Positions 25,912 to 34,467 of a stretch of DNA of 64,000 nucleotides are shown in pieces; within the stretch, counting starts at the first letter, position 1, and every line of letters starts with the position of its first letter. A program made the translations under genes and the position numbers. Source of the DNA: Mycolicibacterium tusciae (GTDB taxonomy: Bacteria; Actinomycetota; Actinomycetes; Mycobacteriales; Mycobacteriaceae); assembly GCF_002086795.1 (NCBI RefSeq), contig NZ_MVIM01000012.1:103239-167238 (forward strand), given 5' to 3'. The notes below the pieces were generated by a model, which was not told where the DNA came from, ran no database searches, and worked only from the letters and a program-made list of their open reading frames with translations.

Positions 25912-27590
25912 TGAACGAAGAACTCGCACCGCCGGGGCCACTGGCCCCGGGGGGACTGCGGGTCACCGCGCTGGGCGGCATCAGCGAAATCGGCCGCAAT
26001 ATGACGGTTTTCGAGCATCTGGGCCGGCTGCTGATCGTCGACTGCGGCGTCCTGTTCCCGACGCACGACGAGCCCGGGGTCGATCTGATCCTGCCCGATC
26101 TTCGCCTGATCCAGGATCGTCTGGAAGACGTCGAGGCACTGGTGCTCACCCACGCGCACGAGGACCACATCGGTGCTATCCCGTTCCTGCTCAAGCTGCG
26201 CCCTGACATACCGGTGGTCGGCTCGAAGTTCACGCTGGCGCTGGTGAACGAGAAATGCCGCGAACACCGCATCAAGCCGGTGTTCGAGGAGGTGGACGAG
26301 GGCCAGAGTTCGAGGCACGGTGTGTTCGAGTGCGAGTACTTCGCCGTCAACCACTCCATCCCGGGCTGTCTGGCCATCGCGATCCACACCGGTGCGGGCA
26401 CCGTGCTGCACACCGGTGACATCAAGCTCGACCAGTCGCCGCCCGACGGCAAGCCGACCGATCTGCCGGGCATGTCACGGCTCGGTGATTCCGGAGTGGA
26501 CCTGTTCCTCTGCGACTCGACCAACGCCGAGATCCCCGGAGTGGGGCCCTCGGAGAGCGAGATCGGCCCGAACATCCACCGGCTGATGCGTGGGGCGCAG
26601 GGGCGCGTCATCGTGGCCTGCTTCGCATCGAATGTTGGTCGCGTGCAACAGATCATCGACGCGGCGGTCGCGCTGGGCCGAAAGGTGTCGTTCGTGGGCC
26701 GGTCGATGGTCCGCAACATGGGGATCGCCAAGGAGCTGGGTTACCTCACGCTCGCCAACGATGACGACATCATCGACATCGGCGCTGCGGAGATGATGGC
26801 TCCTGAGCGCGTGGTGCTCGTGACCACGGGCACGCAGGGCGAAACGATGGCCGCGCTGTCGCGGATGTCGCGCGGTGAGCATCGCAGCATCACGCTGACG
26901 GCCGGCGATCTCATCATCATGTCGTCATCGCAGATACCTGGCAATGAGGAAGCGATCTTCGGCGTCCTGGATGCCCTGGCTAAGATCGGCGCCCGCGTGG
27001 TGACGAATGCCCATGTGCGCGTACACGTCACCGGCCACGCCTACGCCGGGGAATTGCTCTTCCTCTACAACGGCGTGCGGCCGCGCAACGTGATGCCGGT
27101 GCACGGAACCTGGCGGATGCTTCGGGCCAACGCGGCGCTGGCGACACGCACCGGGGTGCCCGAGGAAAACATCGTGCTGGCCGAGAACGGTGTCAGCGTC
27201 GATCTGGTGGCGGGCCGGGCATCGGTCTCCGGTGCGGTGTCGACGGGCAAGATGTTCGTCGACGGACTCGTTCTCGGGGATGTCGGCGAGACGGTGATCG
27301 GCGAACGGCTCACGCTGTCTTCGGGTTTCATCGGTATCACCGTTGTGCTGCGAAGCGGCACCGGTAAGTTGGCGTCGGCGCCGCAACTGCACTCGCGCGG
27401 CTTCTCGGAGGACCCGAAGTCGCTGGAAGCCGCCACGCGCAAGGTCGAGGAAGCGCTGGAAGCCCTTGCCGCCGAACGGGTGACCGATGTCAACCGCATC
27501 GCGCAGGCGGTACGGCGGGCGGTCGGCAAGTGGGTCGGTGAGAGCTACCGCCGCCAGCCGATGATCGTGCCGACGGTCATCGAAATTTAG
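25911..27590 (+). CDS. rnj: ribonuclease J
   Basis: A 559-residue metallo-beta-lactamase/beta-CASP nuclease with endonuclease and 5'-3' exonuclease activity in RNA maturation and decay. The metal motif THAHEDHIG lies near residue 79; VNHSIPG, HTGDIKLDQ and CDSTNAEIPG follow; the beta-CASP motif region includes TGTQGE. It starts at GTG 25911, overlapping dapA. The C-terminal 120 residues match the RNase J dimerisation domain. Orthologue of Rv2752c. Confidence 0.95.
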   Translation: MNEELAPPGPLAPGGLRVTALGGISEIGRNMTVFEHLGRLLIVDCGVLFPTHDEPGVDLILPDLRLIQDRLEDVEALVLTHAHEDHIGAIPFLLKLRPDIPVVGSKFTLALVNEKCREHRIKPVFEEVDEGQSSRHGVFECEYFAVNHSIPGCLAIAIHTGAGTVLHTGDIKLDQSPPDGKPTDLPGMSRLGDSGVDLFLCDSTNAEIPGVGPSESEIGPNIHRLMRGAQGRVIVACFASNVGRVQQIIDAAVALGRKVSFVGRSMVRNMGIAKELGYLTLANDDDIIDIGAAEMMAPERVVLVTTGTQGETMAALSRMSRGEHRSITLTAGDLIIMSSSQIPGNEEAIFGVLDALAKIGARVVTNAHVRVHVTGHAYAGELLFLYNGVRPRNVMPVHGTWRMLRANAALATRTGVPEENIVLAENGVSVDLVAGRASVSGAVSTGKMFVDGLVLGDVGETVIGERLTLSSGFIGITVVLRSGTGKLASAPQLHSRGFSEDPKSLEAATRKVEEALEALAAERVTDVNRIAQAVRRAVGKWVGESYRRQPMIVPTVIEI

Positions 27591-27594
27591 GGGC

Positions 27595-28467
27595 TCAGGT
27601 CTTCTCGGCGTACGCCGTCCACTCCAGTTGCGACGCCGTGAGCTTGCGGCCCGACGGTTCGACGTAGCGGCGTAGAAAGTAGTCCGGGCCCGCCTGTTCG
27701 ATCAGCCGCCATCCGTACTGCGCGACGAACGCCGCGATGTCGTCTGTATCCAATCCGAACTTCCACAGCTGCTGCTTCTCGCGAAAGCGGCGATACGCCG
27801 ACCGGGCGCCGTACAGGTTCGTGCCGTCGATGAAGTCCCGTCGCACGTAGGTGAACACCAGCCGGCTCGACGGCGCGGCGCTGCGCAGGTACTCGAACGT
27901 GGCATGTACCGCATCTGCGGTCAGGTACTGCGTCACGCCCTCCCACACGAAGAACGCCCGATCGCCGCTGCGGTGGCCCGCCCTGGTCAGTTCGGCGGCC
28001 AGACCGTCGCGCTCAAAATCCATCGGCACCAACCGAACCGAGGGGGGCGCCGCACCCAACACCCGGCGGACGGCAGCCTTCTTGCGTTCGATGTTCACCG
28101 GCAGGTCAACTTCGTACACCGGCACATCGGATCGCCGGGCGAGGCGGTACGGCATGGTGTCCATACCGGCGCCGAGGATGATCACCGCATCGATATCGGG
28201 CAGCGTGTCGTCGAGCGTCTCGTCGATGAATCGCTTGCGACACGCCAGATTGGCCCACAACCCCTGGCCCGCTCGTTCCGTGGCGCCGATCATCAACCGC
28301 CGCAGCGGAGCCAGCCGCGTCGCACTCACGAGACCGCGCAGGCCGGCGGGCAGGAACGCACGAGCCAAGTCGTCGTCGACGAGCCGGCGTTCTGGCGCCT
28401 CGTACTGTTCGACGGCGGCCAGCACCATGGGCCCGAAAGCCGTTTGTGCGGGTCCGTTGTCGGCCAT
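27595..28467 (-). CDS. SAM-dependent methyltransferase, LCMT-like (TIGR00027 type)
   Basis: A 290-residue member of the large mycobacterial family of putative methyltransferases related to leucine carboxyl methyltransferases. The SAM motif is VIILGAGMDTMPYRL near residue 95, with VYEVDLPVN, the acidic end of the second strand, following, and FVWEGVTQYL near 170. The ATG shares one base with the stop of the upstream SDR gene. The methyl acceptor is unknown. Equivalent of Rv2751 in the same gene order. Confidence 0.86.
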   Translation of the reverse strand: MADNGPAQTAFGPMVLAAVEQYEAPERRLVDDDLARAFLPAGLRGLVSATRLAPLRRLMIGATERAGQGLWANLACRKRFIDETLDDTLPDIDAVIILGAGMDTMPYRLARRSDVPVYEVDLPVNIERKKAAVRRVLGAAPPSVRLVPMDFERDGLAAELTRAGHRSGDRAFFVWEGVTQYLTADAVHATFEYLRSAAPSSRLVFTYVRRDFIDGTNLYGARSAYRRFREKQQLWKFGLDTDDIAAFVAQYGWRLIEQAGPDYFLRRYVEPSGRKLTASQLEWTAYAEKT

Positions 28468-29279
28468 CAGCGCTTGTTGACCGATCCGGCATCCACGGGC
28501 AGCGCCACGCCGGTGATGTAGCGAGCTTCGTCGGAAACCAGCCACGCCACGGCGTTGGCGATGTCCTCCGGCTGCAGCACCTGAACGGGCAGCGCGTTAC
28601 CCATATCCTGTGGGCTCTTCTCAGCGATGCTGCCCAGCCACTGCCGGGTGGCCTCGTTGTTGATCATCGGGGTGTCGACACCCGCCGGATGTATCGAGTT
28701 GACCCGAATGCTGTGTGGAGCAAGCAGATTGGCGTAGAGCCGCATCAATCCGACAATACCGTGTTTGGCCGCGACGTATCCGATGGCGCCGGGGTCGTCG
28801 CTGCCCATCCCGACGAGACCCACGACCGAACTGGTGAGCACAATCGACCCGCCGTCGCCCTGCTCGACCAGCGTCGGGATCGCCACTTCGGCCGTGTGGT
28901 ACACGCCCGTCAGGTTGACGTCGATGACGTCCTGCCAGCCCTCCGGCCCCGATTGCATCGGCGCGATACCGGCATTGGCGACGACGATGTCCAGCCGGCC
29001 CAGTTCGTCGACACCGGCCTGCAGCGCGGACTGGAGGGCAGCCTGATCGCGAACATCGGCCTGCTGCGCCACGATTCGCGCGCCGGTGTCCTCGACGAGC
29101 TTTACCGTCAACGCGAGATCGTCAGGCGTCGCCAGGGGATAGGGCACCGACGCGATCTGGTCGCAGATGTCGACCGCGATGATGCTCGCGCCGTCTGAGG
29201 CCAGCCTGACCGCCTCGGCGCGGCCCTGACCTCGGGCGGCACCGGTGATGAACGCGACCTTGCCGTCGAGGGCACGCAT
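28467..29279 (-). CDS. SDR of the mycofactocin-coupled type
   Basis: A 270-residue SDR with the nucleotide motif TGAARGQG, VANAG, and the catalytic S...YxxxK (YVAAKHG). Between the second strand and the following helix it has an extra loop of about 20 residues (after VDICDQI, through PYPLATPDDL), a hallmark of the mycofactocin-dependent SDRs that keep NAD bound and pass electrons to the peptide cofactor. This assignment is by pattern, not by search. It overlaps the genes on both sides by one base. Equivalent of Rv2750. Confidence 0.82.
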   Translation of the reverse strand: MRALDGKVAFITGAARGQGRAEAVRLASDGASIIAVDICDQIASVPYPLATPDDLALTVKLVEDTGARIVAQQADVRDQAALQSALQAGVDELGRLDIVVANAGIAPMQSGPEGWQDVIDVNLTGVYHTAEVAIPTLVEQGDGGSIVLTSSVVGLVGMGSDDPGAIGYVAAKHGIVGLMRLYANLLAPHSIRVNSIHPAGVDTPMINNEATRQWLGSIAEKSPQDMGNALPVQVLQPEDIANAVAWLVSDEARYITGVALPVDAGSVNKR

Positions 29280-29593
29280 TACGGACGCAGTGCACCCTTC
29301 GAGGGATCGCCGCCGACGACCGGCTGCAGCATCTTGATGTCGGGTGCGCCGTCGAGGAGCTCGCCGACGGTGCCGAACAGCGTCGCGACGGCCGGGGCCT
29401 GGCTGTGGGCCGTCAACGCATCGGCGTCGGCCCACTGCTCGACGAAGACGAAGGTGCCGTCGGCCTCGTGCAGTGCGTAGAGGTCACAGCCGGGTTCGGC
29501 ATGCACCGCCTCGATAGCCTGCTTGCATGCGTCCCGGACGGTGTCCACCGACTCGGGTTTTGCCTTCATGGTTGCGACGACGACGATGGGCAT
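29279..29593 (-). CDS. antibiotic biosynthesis monooxygenase (ABM) domain protein
   Basis: A 104-residue single-domain ABM protein with the ferredoxin-like pattern VVVATMKAKP, CDLYALHEADG and FVFVEQWADADAL. Family members are small oxygenases or quinol-modifying enzymes without a cofactor. It is the first gene of the three-gene minus-strand operon with the SDR and methyltransferase; a ribosome binding site GAGGAG lies upstream of the ATG at 29593. The substrate is unknown. Confidence 0.82.
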   Translation of the reverse strand: MPIVVVATMKAKPESVDTVRDACKQAIEAVHAEPGCDLYALHEADGTFVFVEQWADADALTAHSQAPAVATLFGTVGELLDGAPDIKMLQPVVGGDPSKGALRP

Positions 29594-29697
29594 GGGCGGT
29601 GAACTCCTCGGTGAGTGCTGGCCGGAACGGTGATCACCCTACTCAGCGAACCTAACTAAATTCTCGCTACCCGGTGTTCAGCCCACATCGACCCAGA

Positions 29698-29982
29698 TCA
29701 CGATCGCCGCGATGGCGACTCCGAGGATTGCCAATGGAATCGTGTCGCCACCATCAGGATCACCGCTGGGAAGGCGAGCAGAAACAGGTCGACCGTCAGT
29801 GACCGGGCCGCCGGTGTCACTTTGGTGTCGTTCCAGAACTCGAGCAGAAAATTGGCGCTGTCGGAGTAGGCCAGGTTCTGGCTCCAGGTAGCCACCAGCG
29901 CGCCTATCGAGACCAGCGCATATACAGCGCAGAGCACTCTACTCGAGGTCGGCAGGCCCGCAGCCCGCGTCGTTTCGGTCAT
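29698..29982 (-). CDS. DUF2834-like membrane protein, possibly frameshifted
   Basis: The first 75 residues fit the DUF2834 family: a membrane segment (about 16-33), the family stretch QNLAYSDSANFLLEFW, then RSLTVDLFLLAFPAVILMV. After that the frame turns hydrophilic and stops (94 residues). In another frame the same strand continues, without a stop, into a hydrophobic segment IPLAILGVAIAAIVIW and ends at 29678. That looks like the missing last membrane segment, so either a one-base change has broken the gene or the read has an error. The intact gene would span 29678-29982. Confidence 0.6.
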   Translation of the reverse strand: MTETTRAAGLPTSSRVLCAVYALVSIGALVATWSQNLAYSDSANFLLEFWNDTKVTPAARSLTVDLFLLAFPAVILMVATRFHWQSSESPSRRS

Positions 29983-30067
29983 GGGGGCACGCCACGACGT
30001 GCCAGGTCAGCGATTGATACCGTTCTGTGACCCGTGTGGCAGATGGTGATTGTGGGGCCATTGCGAC

Positions 30068-30073
30068 TAGTCT
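30068..30073 (+). promoter_or_regulatory. -10 element TAGTCT for ftsK (leaderless)
   Basis: TAGTCT ends seven bases before the ftsK ATG, and no Shine-Dalgarno sequence lies between. Confidence 0.5.
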
Positions 30074-30079
30074 TACAGC

Positions 30080-32563
30080 ATGCCTAGTAAGACCGCCGCG
30101 CGTTCCGGCAGCCGCTCTAGCAGGTCAAAGTCCGGCGCGCGGACCACCCGGAAGCGCAAGCCGGCGCCGCGGCGGGGTCCATCACCGGTGTCGTCGGCCG
30201 GCGCCACCGTGGGCCGCGGGGTACGGGCGGGGTGGCTGATGCTGGCCAAGGGCGCCGGGTCGACGGCGCGGTCCGTCGGCCGGGCCCGCGAGCTCGACCC
30301 GGGTCACCGCCGCGACGGCATCGCGCTGGCTCTGCTCGGCATCGCCGTGGTGATCGCCGCGAGCTCATGGTTCGACGCGGCCCGTCCCGTCGGCGCGTGG
30401 ATCGACACCTTCCTGCGGGTGCTGATCGGCTCATCGGTCGCATTGGTGCCGATCGCACTGGCCGCGGCCGCCGTCGTGCTGATGCGCACCGAACCCAACC
30501 CCGACTCCCGGCCGCGCCTGATCCTCGGCACGGCGATGATCGTGCTGCCCGTCCTGGGGCTGTGGCATCTGTGGGCAGGATCGCCTGCCGACCCCGTCGC
30601 GCGACAGCACGCCGCCGGCTTCATCGGGTTCGCCATCGGCGGCCCGTTATCCGACGGGCTGACCGTATGGATCGCGATGCCGCTGCTGGTGATCGGTGCA
30701 CTGTTCGGTCTGCTGTTGGTGACCGGCACGACGATTCGCGAAGTGCCCGACGCGGTTCGGAGCATGTTGTCCACGCGATCGTTCCGCGGTGAGTACTACG
30801 ACGATGACGAGTACTACGACGACGAAGAAACCGCCGTCGCCGCCGGCTCCGACGATTTCTCCGACGGGTACTACGACGACCCCGCCGGCTACACCGACGA
30901 CGAGGCGACGGCCTGGCCTTCCGGAGCCGGGGGGCCCGCGACGTTCAACGGCGGTACGCCGATGGAGAACTACCCGATCGAGGACGAGACACCGACCGTT
31001 CCCGAGCCCGCCGCCAGGGCGCGCAAGAAGAAGACGGCCAAGCCCAAGATCGTCGACCGCGTCGTCGACGGGCCGTACACGCTGCCGTCGCTCGACCTGT
31101 TGATCGCGGGCGATCCGCCGAAGCGGCGCAGCGCGGGCAACGACCGGATGATCGAGGCGATCACCGAGGTGCTCGACCAGTTCAAGGTGAACGCCACGGT
31201 GACCGGCTGCACACGCGGGCCGACCGTCACCCGCTACGAGGTCGAGCTGGGCCCGGGCGTCAAGGTCGAGAAGATCACCGCGCTACAACGCAACATCGCC
31301 TACGCCGTCGCGACCGAGAGCGTGCGGATGCTCGCGCCGATCCCGGGCAAGTCCGCCGTGGGCATCGAGGTGCCCAACACCGACCGGGAGATGGTCCGGC
31401 TGGCAGATGTTTTGACCGACCCGGGTACCCGTAGCGACCACCACCCCTTGGTGATCGGCCTCGGTAAGGACATCGAGGGCGAGTACATCTCGGCCAACCT
31501 CGCCAAGATGCCGCACCTGCTGGTGGCCGGATCGACGGGCTCGGGCAAGTCGAGCTTCGTCAACTCGATGCTCGTGTCGCTGCTGGCGCGCGCGACTCCC
31601 GAGGAAGTCAGGATGATCCTGATCGACCCGAAGATGGTGGAACTGACGCCCTACGAAGGTATTCCGCATCTGATCACCCCCATCATCACGCAGCCGAAGA
31701 AGGCGGCCGCGGCGCTGGCGTGGCTGGTCGAGGAGATGGAGCAGCGCTACCAGGACATGCAGGCGTCGCGCGTGCGCCACATCGACGACTTCAACAAGAA
31801 GGTTCGGTCGGGGGAGATCACCGCGCCGCTGGGCAGCCAGCGCGAGTACAAGCCGTACCCCTACATCCTCGCGATCGTCGACGAGCTCGCCGACCTGATG
31901 ATGACCGCACCACGTGATGTGGAGGACGCCATCGTGCGTATCACGCAGAAGGCCCGCGCCGCGGGCATCCACTTGGTGCTCGCCACGCAGCGGCCGTCGG
32001 TGGACGTCGTCACCGGCCTCATCAAGACCAACGTTCCGTCGCGACTGGCGTTCGCCACGTCGTCGCTGACCGACAGCCGCGTGATCCTCGACCAGCAGGG
32101 CGCCGAGAAGCTCATCGGCATGGGCGACGGGCTGTTCCTGCCGATGGGCTCGAACAAGCCGATCCGACTACAGGGCGCGTTCATCACCGACGAGGAGATC
32201 CACGCCGTCGTCGAAGCCACGAAGTCCCAGGCCGAGCCGGAATACACCGAGGGCGTCACCGCCGCCAAGACGACCAGCGAGCGCACCGACGTCGACCCGG
32301 ACATCGGCGACGACATGGACGTGTTCCTGCAGGCGGTCGAGCTGGTCGTGTCCAGTCAGTTCGGTTCTACGTCGATGCTCCAGCGCAAGTTGCGTGTGGG
32401 CTTCGCCAAGGCGGGCCGGCTGATGGACCTGATGGAGACCCGCAACATCGTCGGCCCCAGCGAGGGATCCAAGGCGCGCGAGGTGTTGGTCAAGCCCGAC
32501 GAGCTGGCGGGCACGCTCATGTTGATCCGCGGCGGCGACGCGGGTGACGACGACGAGGAATGA
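30080..32563 (+). CDS. ftsK: DNA translocase FtsK
   Basis: Pumps chromosome DNA at the division septum and supports dimer resolution. The 827-residue protein has a basic N-terminus, four membrane segments (about 75-235), and an acidic Tyr/Asp-rich linker (about 240-310). The RecA-like motor follows, with Walker A GSTGSGKS near residue 483 and Walker B ILAIVDELADLM near 600, then the C-terminal gamma winged helix (QRKLRVGFAKAGRLMD near 772) that reads polar DNA sites. Orthologue of Rv2748c. Confidence 0.96.
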   Translation: MPSKTAARSGSRSSRSKSGARTTRKRKPAPRRGPSPVSSAGATVGRGVRAGWLMLAKGAGSTARSVGRARELDPGHRRDGIALALLGIAVVIAASSWFDAARPVGAWIDTFLRVLIGSSVALVPIALAAAAVVLMRTEPNPDSRPRLILGTAMIVLPVLGLWHLWAGSPADPVARQHAAGFIGFAIGGPLSDGLTVWIAMPLLVIGALFGLLLVTGTTIREVPDAVRSMLSTRSFRGEYYDDDEYYDDEETAVAAGSDDFSDGYYDDPAGYTDDEATAWPSGAGGPATFNGGTPMENYPIEDETPTVPEPAARARKKKTAKPKIVDRVVDGPYTLPSLDLLIAGDPPKRRSAGNDRMIEAITEVLDQFKVNATVTGCTRGPTVTRYEVELGPGVKVEKITALQRNIAYAVATESVRMLAPIPGKSAVGIEVPNTDREMVRLADVLTDPGTRSDHHPLVIGLGKDIEGEYISANLAKMPHLLVAGSTGSGKSSFVNSMLVSLLARATPEEVRMILIDPKMVELTPYEGIPHLITPIITQPKKAAAALAWLVEEMEQRYQDMQASRVRHIDDFNKKVRSGEITAPLGSQREYKPYPYILAIVDELADLMMTAPRDVEDAIVRITQKARAAGIHLVLATQRPSVDVVTGLIKTNVPSRLAFATSSLTDSRVILDQQGAEKLIGMGDGLFLPMGSNKPIRLQGAFITDEEIHAVVEATKSQAEPEYTEGVTAAKTTSERTDVDPDIGDDMDVFLQAVELVVSSQFGSTSMLQRKLRVGFAKAGRLMDLMETRNIVGPSEGSKAREVLVKPDELAGTLMLIRGGDAGDDDEE

Positions 32564-32569
32564 GAGTCG

Positions 32570-32595
32570 CGGTTAGCATGAAGTCCGGCTAACCG
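32570..32595. repeat. 26-base inverted repeat between ftsK and the peroxiredoxin-like gene
   Basis: CGGTTAGC (32570-32577) and GCTAACCG (32588-32595) are perfect 8-base arms with a 10-base spacer. The left arm overlaps TAGCAT (32574-32579), a possible -10 element for the next gene, so it may be an operator; it could equally be the ftsK terminator. Confidence 0.45.
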
Positions 32596-32606
32596 GAAGC
32601 GTTGGG

Positions 32607-33134
32607 ATGTTCACCGCAGGCGACAAGGTCAAGGCGCGAACGCTGCGCACTGTCACAGACACGCACGTGAGCGTGCCTGCGCCGGAGCGGCTGGTTCACC
32701 TGCAATTCCGACGTTTCGCGGGGTGCCCGATCTGCAACCTTCATCTTCGAGACGTAGCACGGCGGCGCGATGAGATCGAGAACGCCGGGGTCACTGAGGT
32801 CGTCCTGTTCCACTCTGCCGCCGACCGGCTTCGGCAATACGTTGCCGATGTCCCGTTCGCGATGGTGGCTGATCCGGAACGCAAGTTGTACAAGGAGTTC
32901 GGCGTCGAGTCGTCGCTGCGCTCGGTGTTACATCTCGGTGCGGTTCGAGCCGCCGTCCGCGGAATCAGACACTCCACCTCGGTCGTCGGTGCCCTCGCCC
33001 CGGGGGAAGACCACCTCGGCAATCCAGCCGATTTCCTGATCGAGCCGGATGGCACCATACGGGCCTGCAAGTACGGCATCCATGCCGACGACCAGTGGTC
33101 GGTCGACGAATTACTCAAACTCGCGGCAACTTAA
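32607..33134 (+). CDS. AhpC/TSA-like (peroxiredoxin-like) protein
   Basis: A 175-residue thioredoxin-fold protein of the AhpC/TSA-related family. A CPIC motif (FAGCPICNLHL near residue 40) takes the place of the usual peroxidatic site, followed by a coil, VLFHSAADRLR and PERKLYKEFGV. The ATG follows GGAAGCG. It would reduce peroxides or act as a disulfide oxidoreductase in the cytosol; the partner is unknown. Its TAA lies in the left arm of the terminator hairpin. Confidence 0.8.
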   Translation: MFTAGDKVKARTLRTVTDTHVSVPAPERLVHLQFRRFAGCPICNLHLRDVARRRDEIENAGVTEVVLFHSAADRLRQYVADVPFAMVADPERKLYKEFGVESSLRSVLHLGAVRAAVRGIRHSTSVVGALAPGEDHLGNPADFLIEPDGTIRACKYGIHADDQWSVDELLKLAAT

Positions 33135-33177
33135 CGGGTTGATTGCGGCTACCGGGTGCACGCAATCAACCCGTTAA
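33131..33177. terminator. bidirectional terminator, 17-base perfect arms
   Basis: The arms at 33131-33147 and 33161-33177 are perfectly complementary over 17 bases (left arm begins TTAACGGGTTG) around a 13-base loop. It sits between two convergent genes and overlaps the stop codon of the left one. Confidence 0.75.
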
Positions 33178-33190
33178 CGGCCGCAGGCGG

Positions 33191-33700
33191 CTACAGAGTG
33201 AGCAGCATTCGGGTGTTGCCGAGGATGTTCGGCTTGACGTAGGACAGGTCGAGGAACTCCGCCACGCCGGTGTCATACGAGCGGCACATCTCCTCGAAGA
33301 CCTCCGCCGTGACCGGCGTGCCGTCGATCTCCTGGAAGCCGTGTCGGCTGAAGAATGCGACTTCGAAGGTCAGGACGAAGATGCGCTCCAGGTGCAGATT
33401 CCTGGCCACATCCAGCAGCCGGTCGACGATCGCGTGCCCGACCCCTTGACCCCTGACCTTCGGATGCACCGCGACTGTGCGCACTTCGCCGAGGTCCGAC
33501 CACAGCACGTGCAGGGCGCCACACCCGATCAGTTCGCCGTTGAGCTCGGCGACCCAGAACTCCTGGACGGCCTCGTACAGCGTCACCAGGTTCTTCTCCA
33601 GCAGGATCTTGCCGGAGTAGATGTCGACCAGAGCCTTGATCGCAGGCACATCCGATGTTCTGGCCCGCCGGATGGCGACCGATCCGGGATCTGCGCTCAC
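33191..33700 (-). CDS. argA: N-acetylglutamate synthase (GNAT type)
   Basis: Acetylates L-glutamate from acetyl-CoA to begin arginine synthesis. The 169-residue GNAT protein has the acetyl-CoA loop HPKVRGQGVGHAIVDRL near residues 78-94 and VAFFSRHGFQEID near the end. It is the short actinobacterial form (Rv2747), lacking the kinase-like domain of the E. coli enzyme. The GTG at 33700 has TACTCT seven bases upstream on the minus strand and so looks leaderless. Confidence 0.9.
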   Translation of the reverse strand: MSADPGSVAIRRARTSDVPAIKALVDIYSGKILLEKNLVTLYEAVQEFWVAELNGELIGCGALHVLWSDLGEVRTVAVHPKVRGQGVGHAIVDRLLDVARNLHLERIFVLTFEVAFFSRHGFQEIDGTPVTAEVFEEMCRSYDTGVAEFLDLSYVKPNILGNTRMLLTL

Positions 33701-33706
33701 ACGTGG

Positions 33707-33735
33707 AGAGTATCCGTCACAGCAACCGATATTCT
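33707..33735. promoter_or_regulatory. back-to-back -10 elements for argA and pgsA3
   Basis: TACTCT on the minus strand (33712-33707) ends seven bases before the argA GTG. TATTCT on the plus strand (33730-33735) ends seven bases before the pgsA3 GTG. The two promoters overlap in a 41-base gap and may interfere with each other. Confidence 0.5.
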
Positions 33736-33741
33736 GTTGCG

Positions 33742-34338
33742 GTGCCGGGCGAACCCACGACCGATCCCGTGGTGCCGCGCGCCCGGGTGGCGAACATCGC
33801 CAATGTGCTCACCGGTATCCGGCTGGCGTTGGTCCCGGTGTTCCTGGTCGTCCTGTTTGTCGCTGACGGCCACGAAACGTTCTGGCGGATAGCCGCATTC
33901 ATCGTGTTCACGGTTGCGGTGATCACGGATCGGTTCGACGGCGCACTGGCCCGCAGCTATGGGATGGTCACCGAATTCGGCACCCTGATCGACCCGATCG
34001 CCGACAAAGCCCTCATCGGTGCGGCGTTGATCGGTCTGTCGATCCTCGGCGAGATGCCGTGGTGGGTGACCGTCGTGATCATGACGCGCGAGATCGGCAT
34101 CACGGTTTTGCGCTTCGCGGTGCTGCGCCACGGCGTCATTCCGGCCAGCCGCGGCGGAAAGCTGAAAACCCTCGTCCAGGGCGTGGCGATCGGCCTGTTC
34201 GTGCTGCCCTTGTCGGGCCCCTGGCTCACCGGGGCCTGGGTGGTGATGGGGGCGGCCGTCGTCCTGACGGTGATCACCGGCATCGACTACGTCGTCTCGG
34301 CCATTCGCGATTCGCGCGCACGCCCCGCCGCGCACTGA
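33742..34338 (+). CDS. pgsA3: CDP-alcohol phosphatidyltransferase PgsA3
   Basis: A membrane enzyme that joins a CDP-diacylglycerol lipid to an alcohol such as glycerol 3-phosphate. The 198-residue protein carries the complete family motif D-x2-D-G-x2-A-R-x8-G-x3-D-x3-D, starting DRFDGALAR near residue 63 and ending GTLIDPIAD. Four to six membrane segments surround it. The GTG at 33742 is chosen because TATTCT lies seven bases upstream; earlier in-frame starts overlap argA. Orthologue of Rv2746c. Confidence 0.9.
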   Translation: MPGEPTTDPVVPRARVANIANVLTGIRLALVPVFLVVLFVADGHETFWRIAAFIVFTVAVITDRFDGALARSYGMVTEFGTLIDPIADKALIGAALIGLSILGEMPWWVTVVIMTREIGITVLRFAVLRHGVIPASRGGKLKTLVQGVAIGLFVLPLSGPWLTGAWVVMGAAVVLTVITGIDYVVSAIRDSRARPAAH

Positions 34339-34394
34339 GTCCAGTCCGTTTGTACAGCGGTTTCGCCTCGAACGGCCGCTATTTGTGCGATCCG

Positions 34395-34420
34395 GGAACC
34401 CCCCGCATGCCCGCGGCGTT
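34395..34420 (+). promoter_or_regulatory. candidate SigE-type promoter of clgR
   Basis: GGAAC (34395-34399) and CGTT (34417-34420), 17 bases apart, match the -35/-10 pattern of extracytoplasmic sigma factors such as SigE. In M. tuberculosis the clgR-psp operon is known to be under SigE control. Confidence 0.55.
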
Positions 34421-34467
34421 GCCCTAATACAAAGCCCAGCGACGGACCTCTCGAAAGGGGAGCACGT

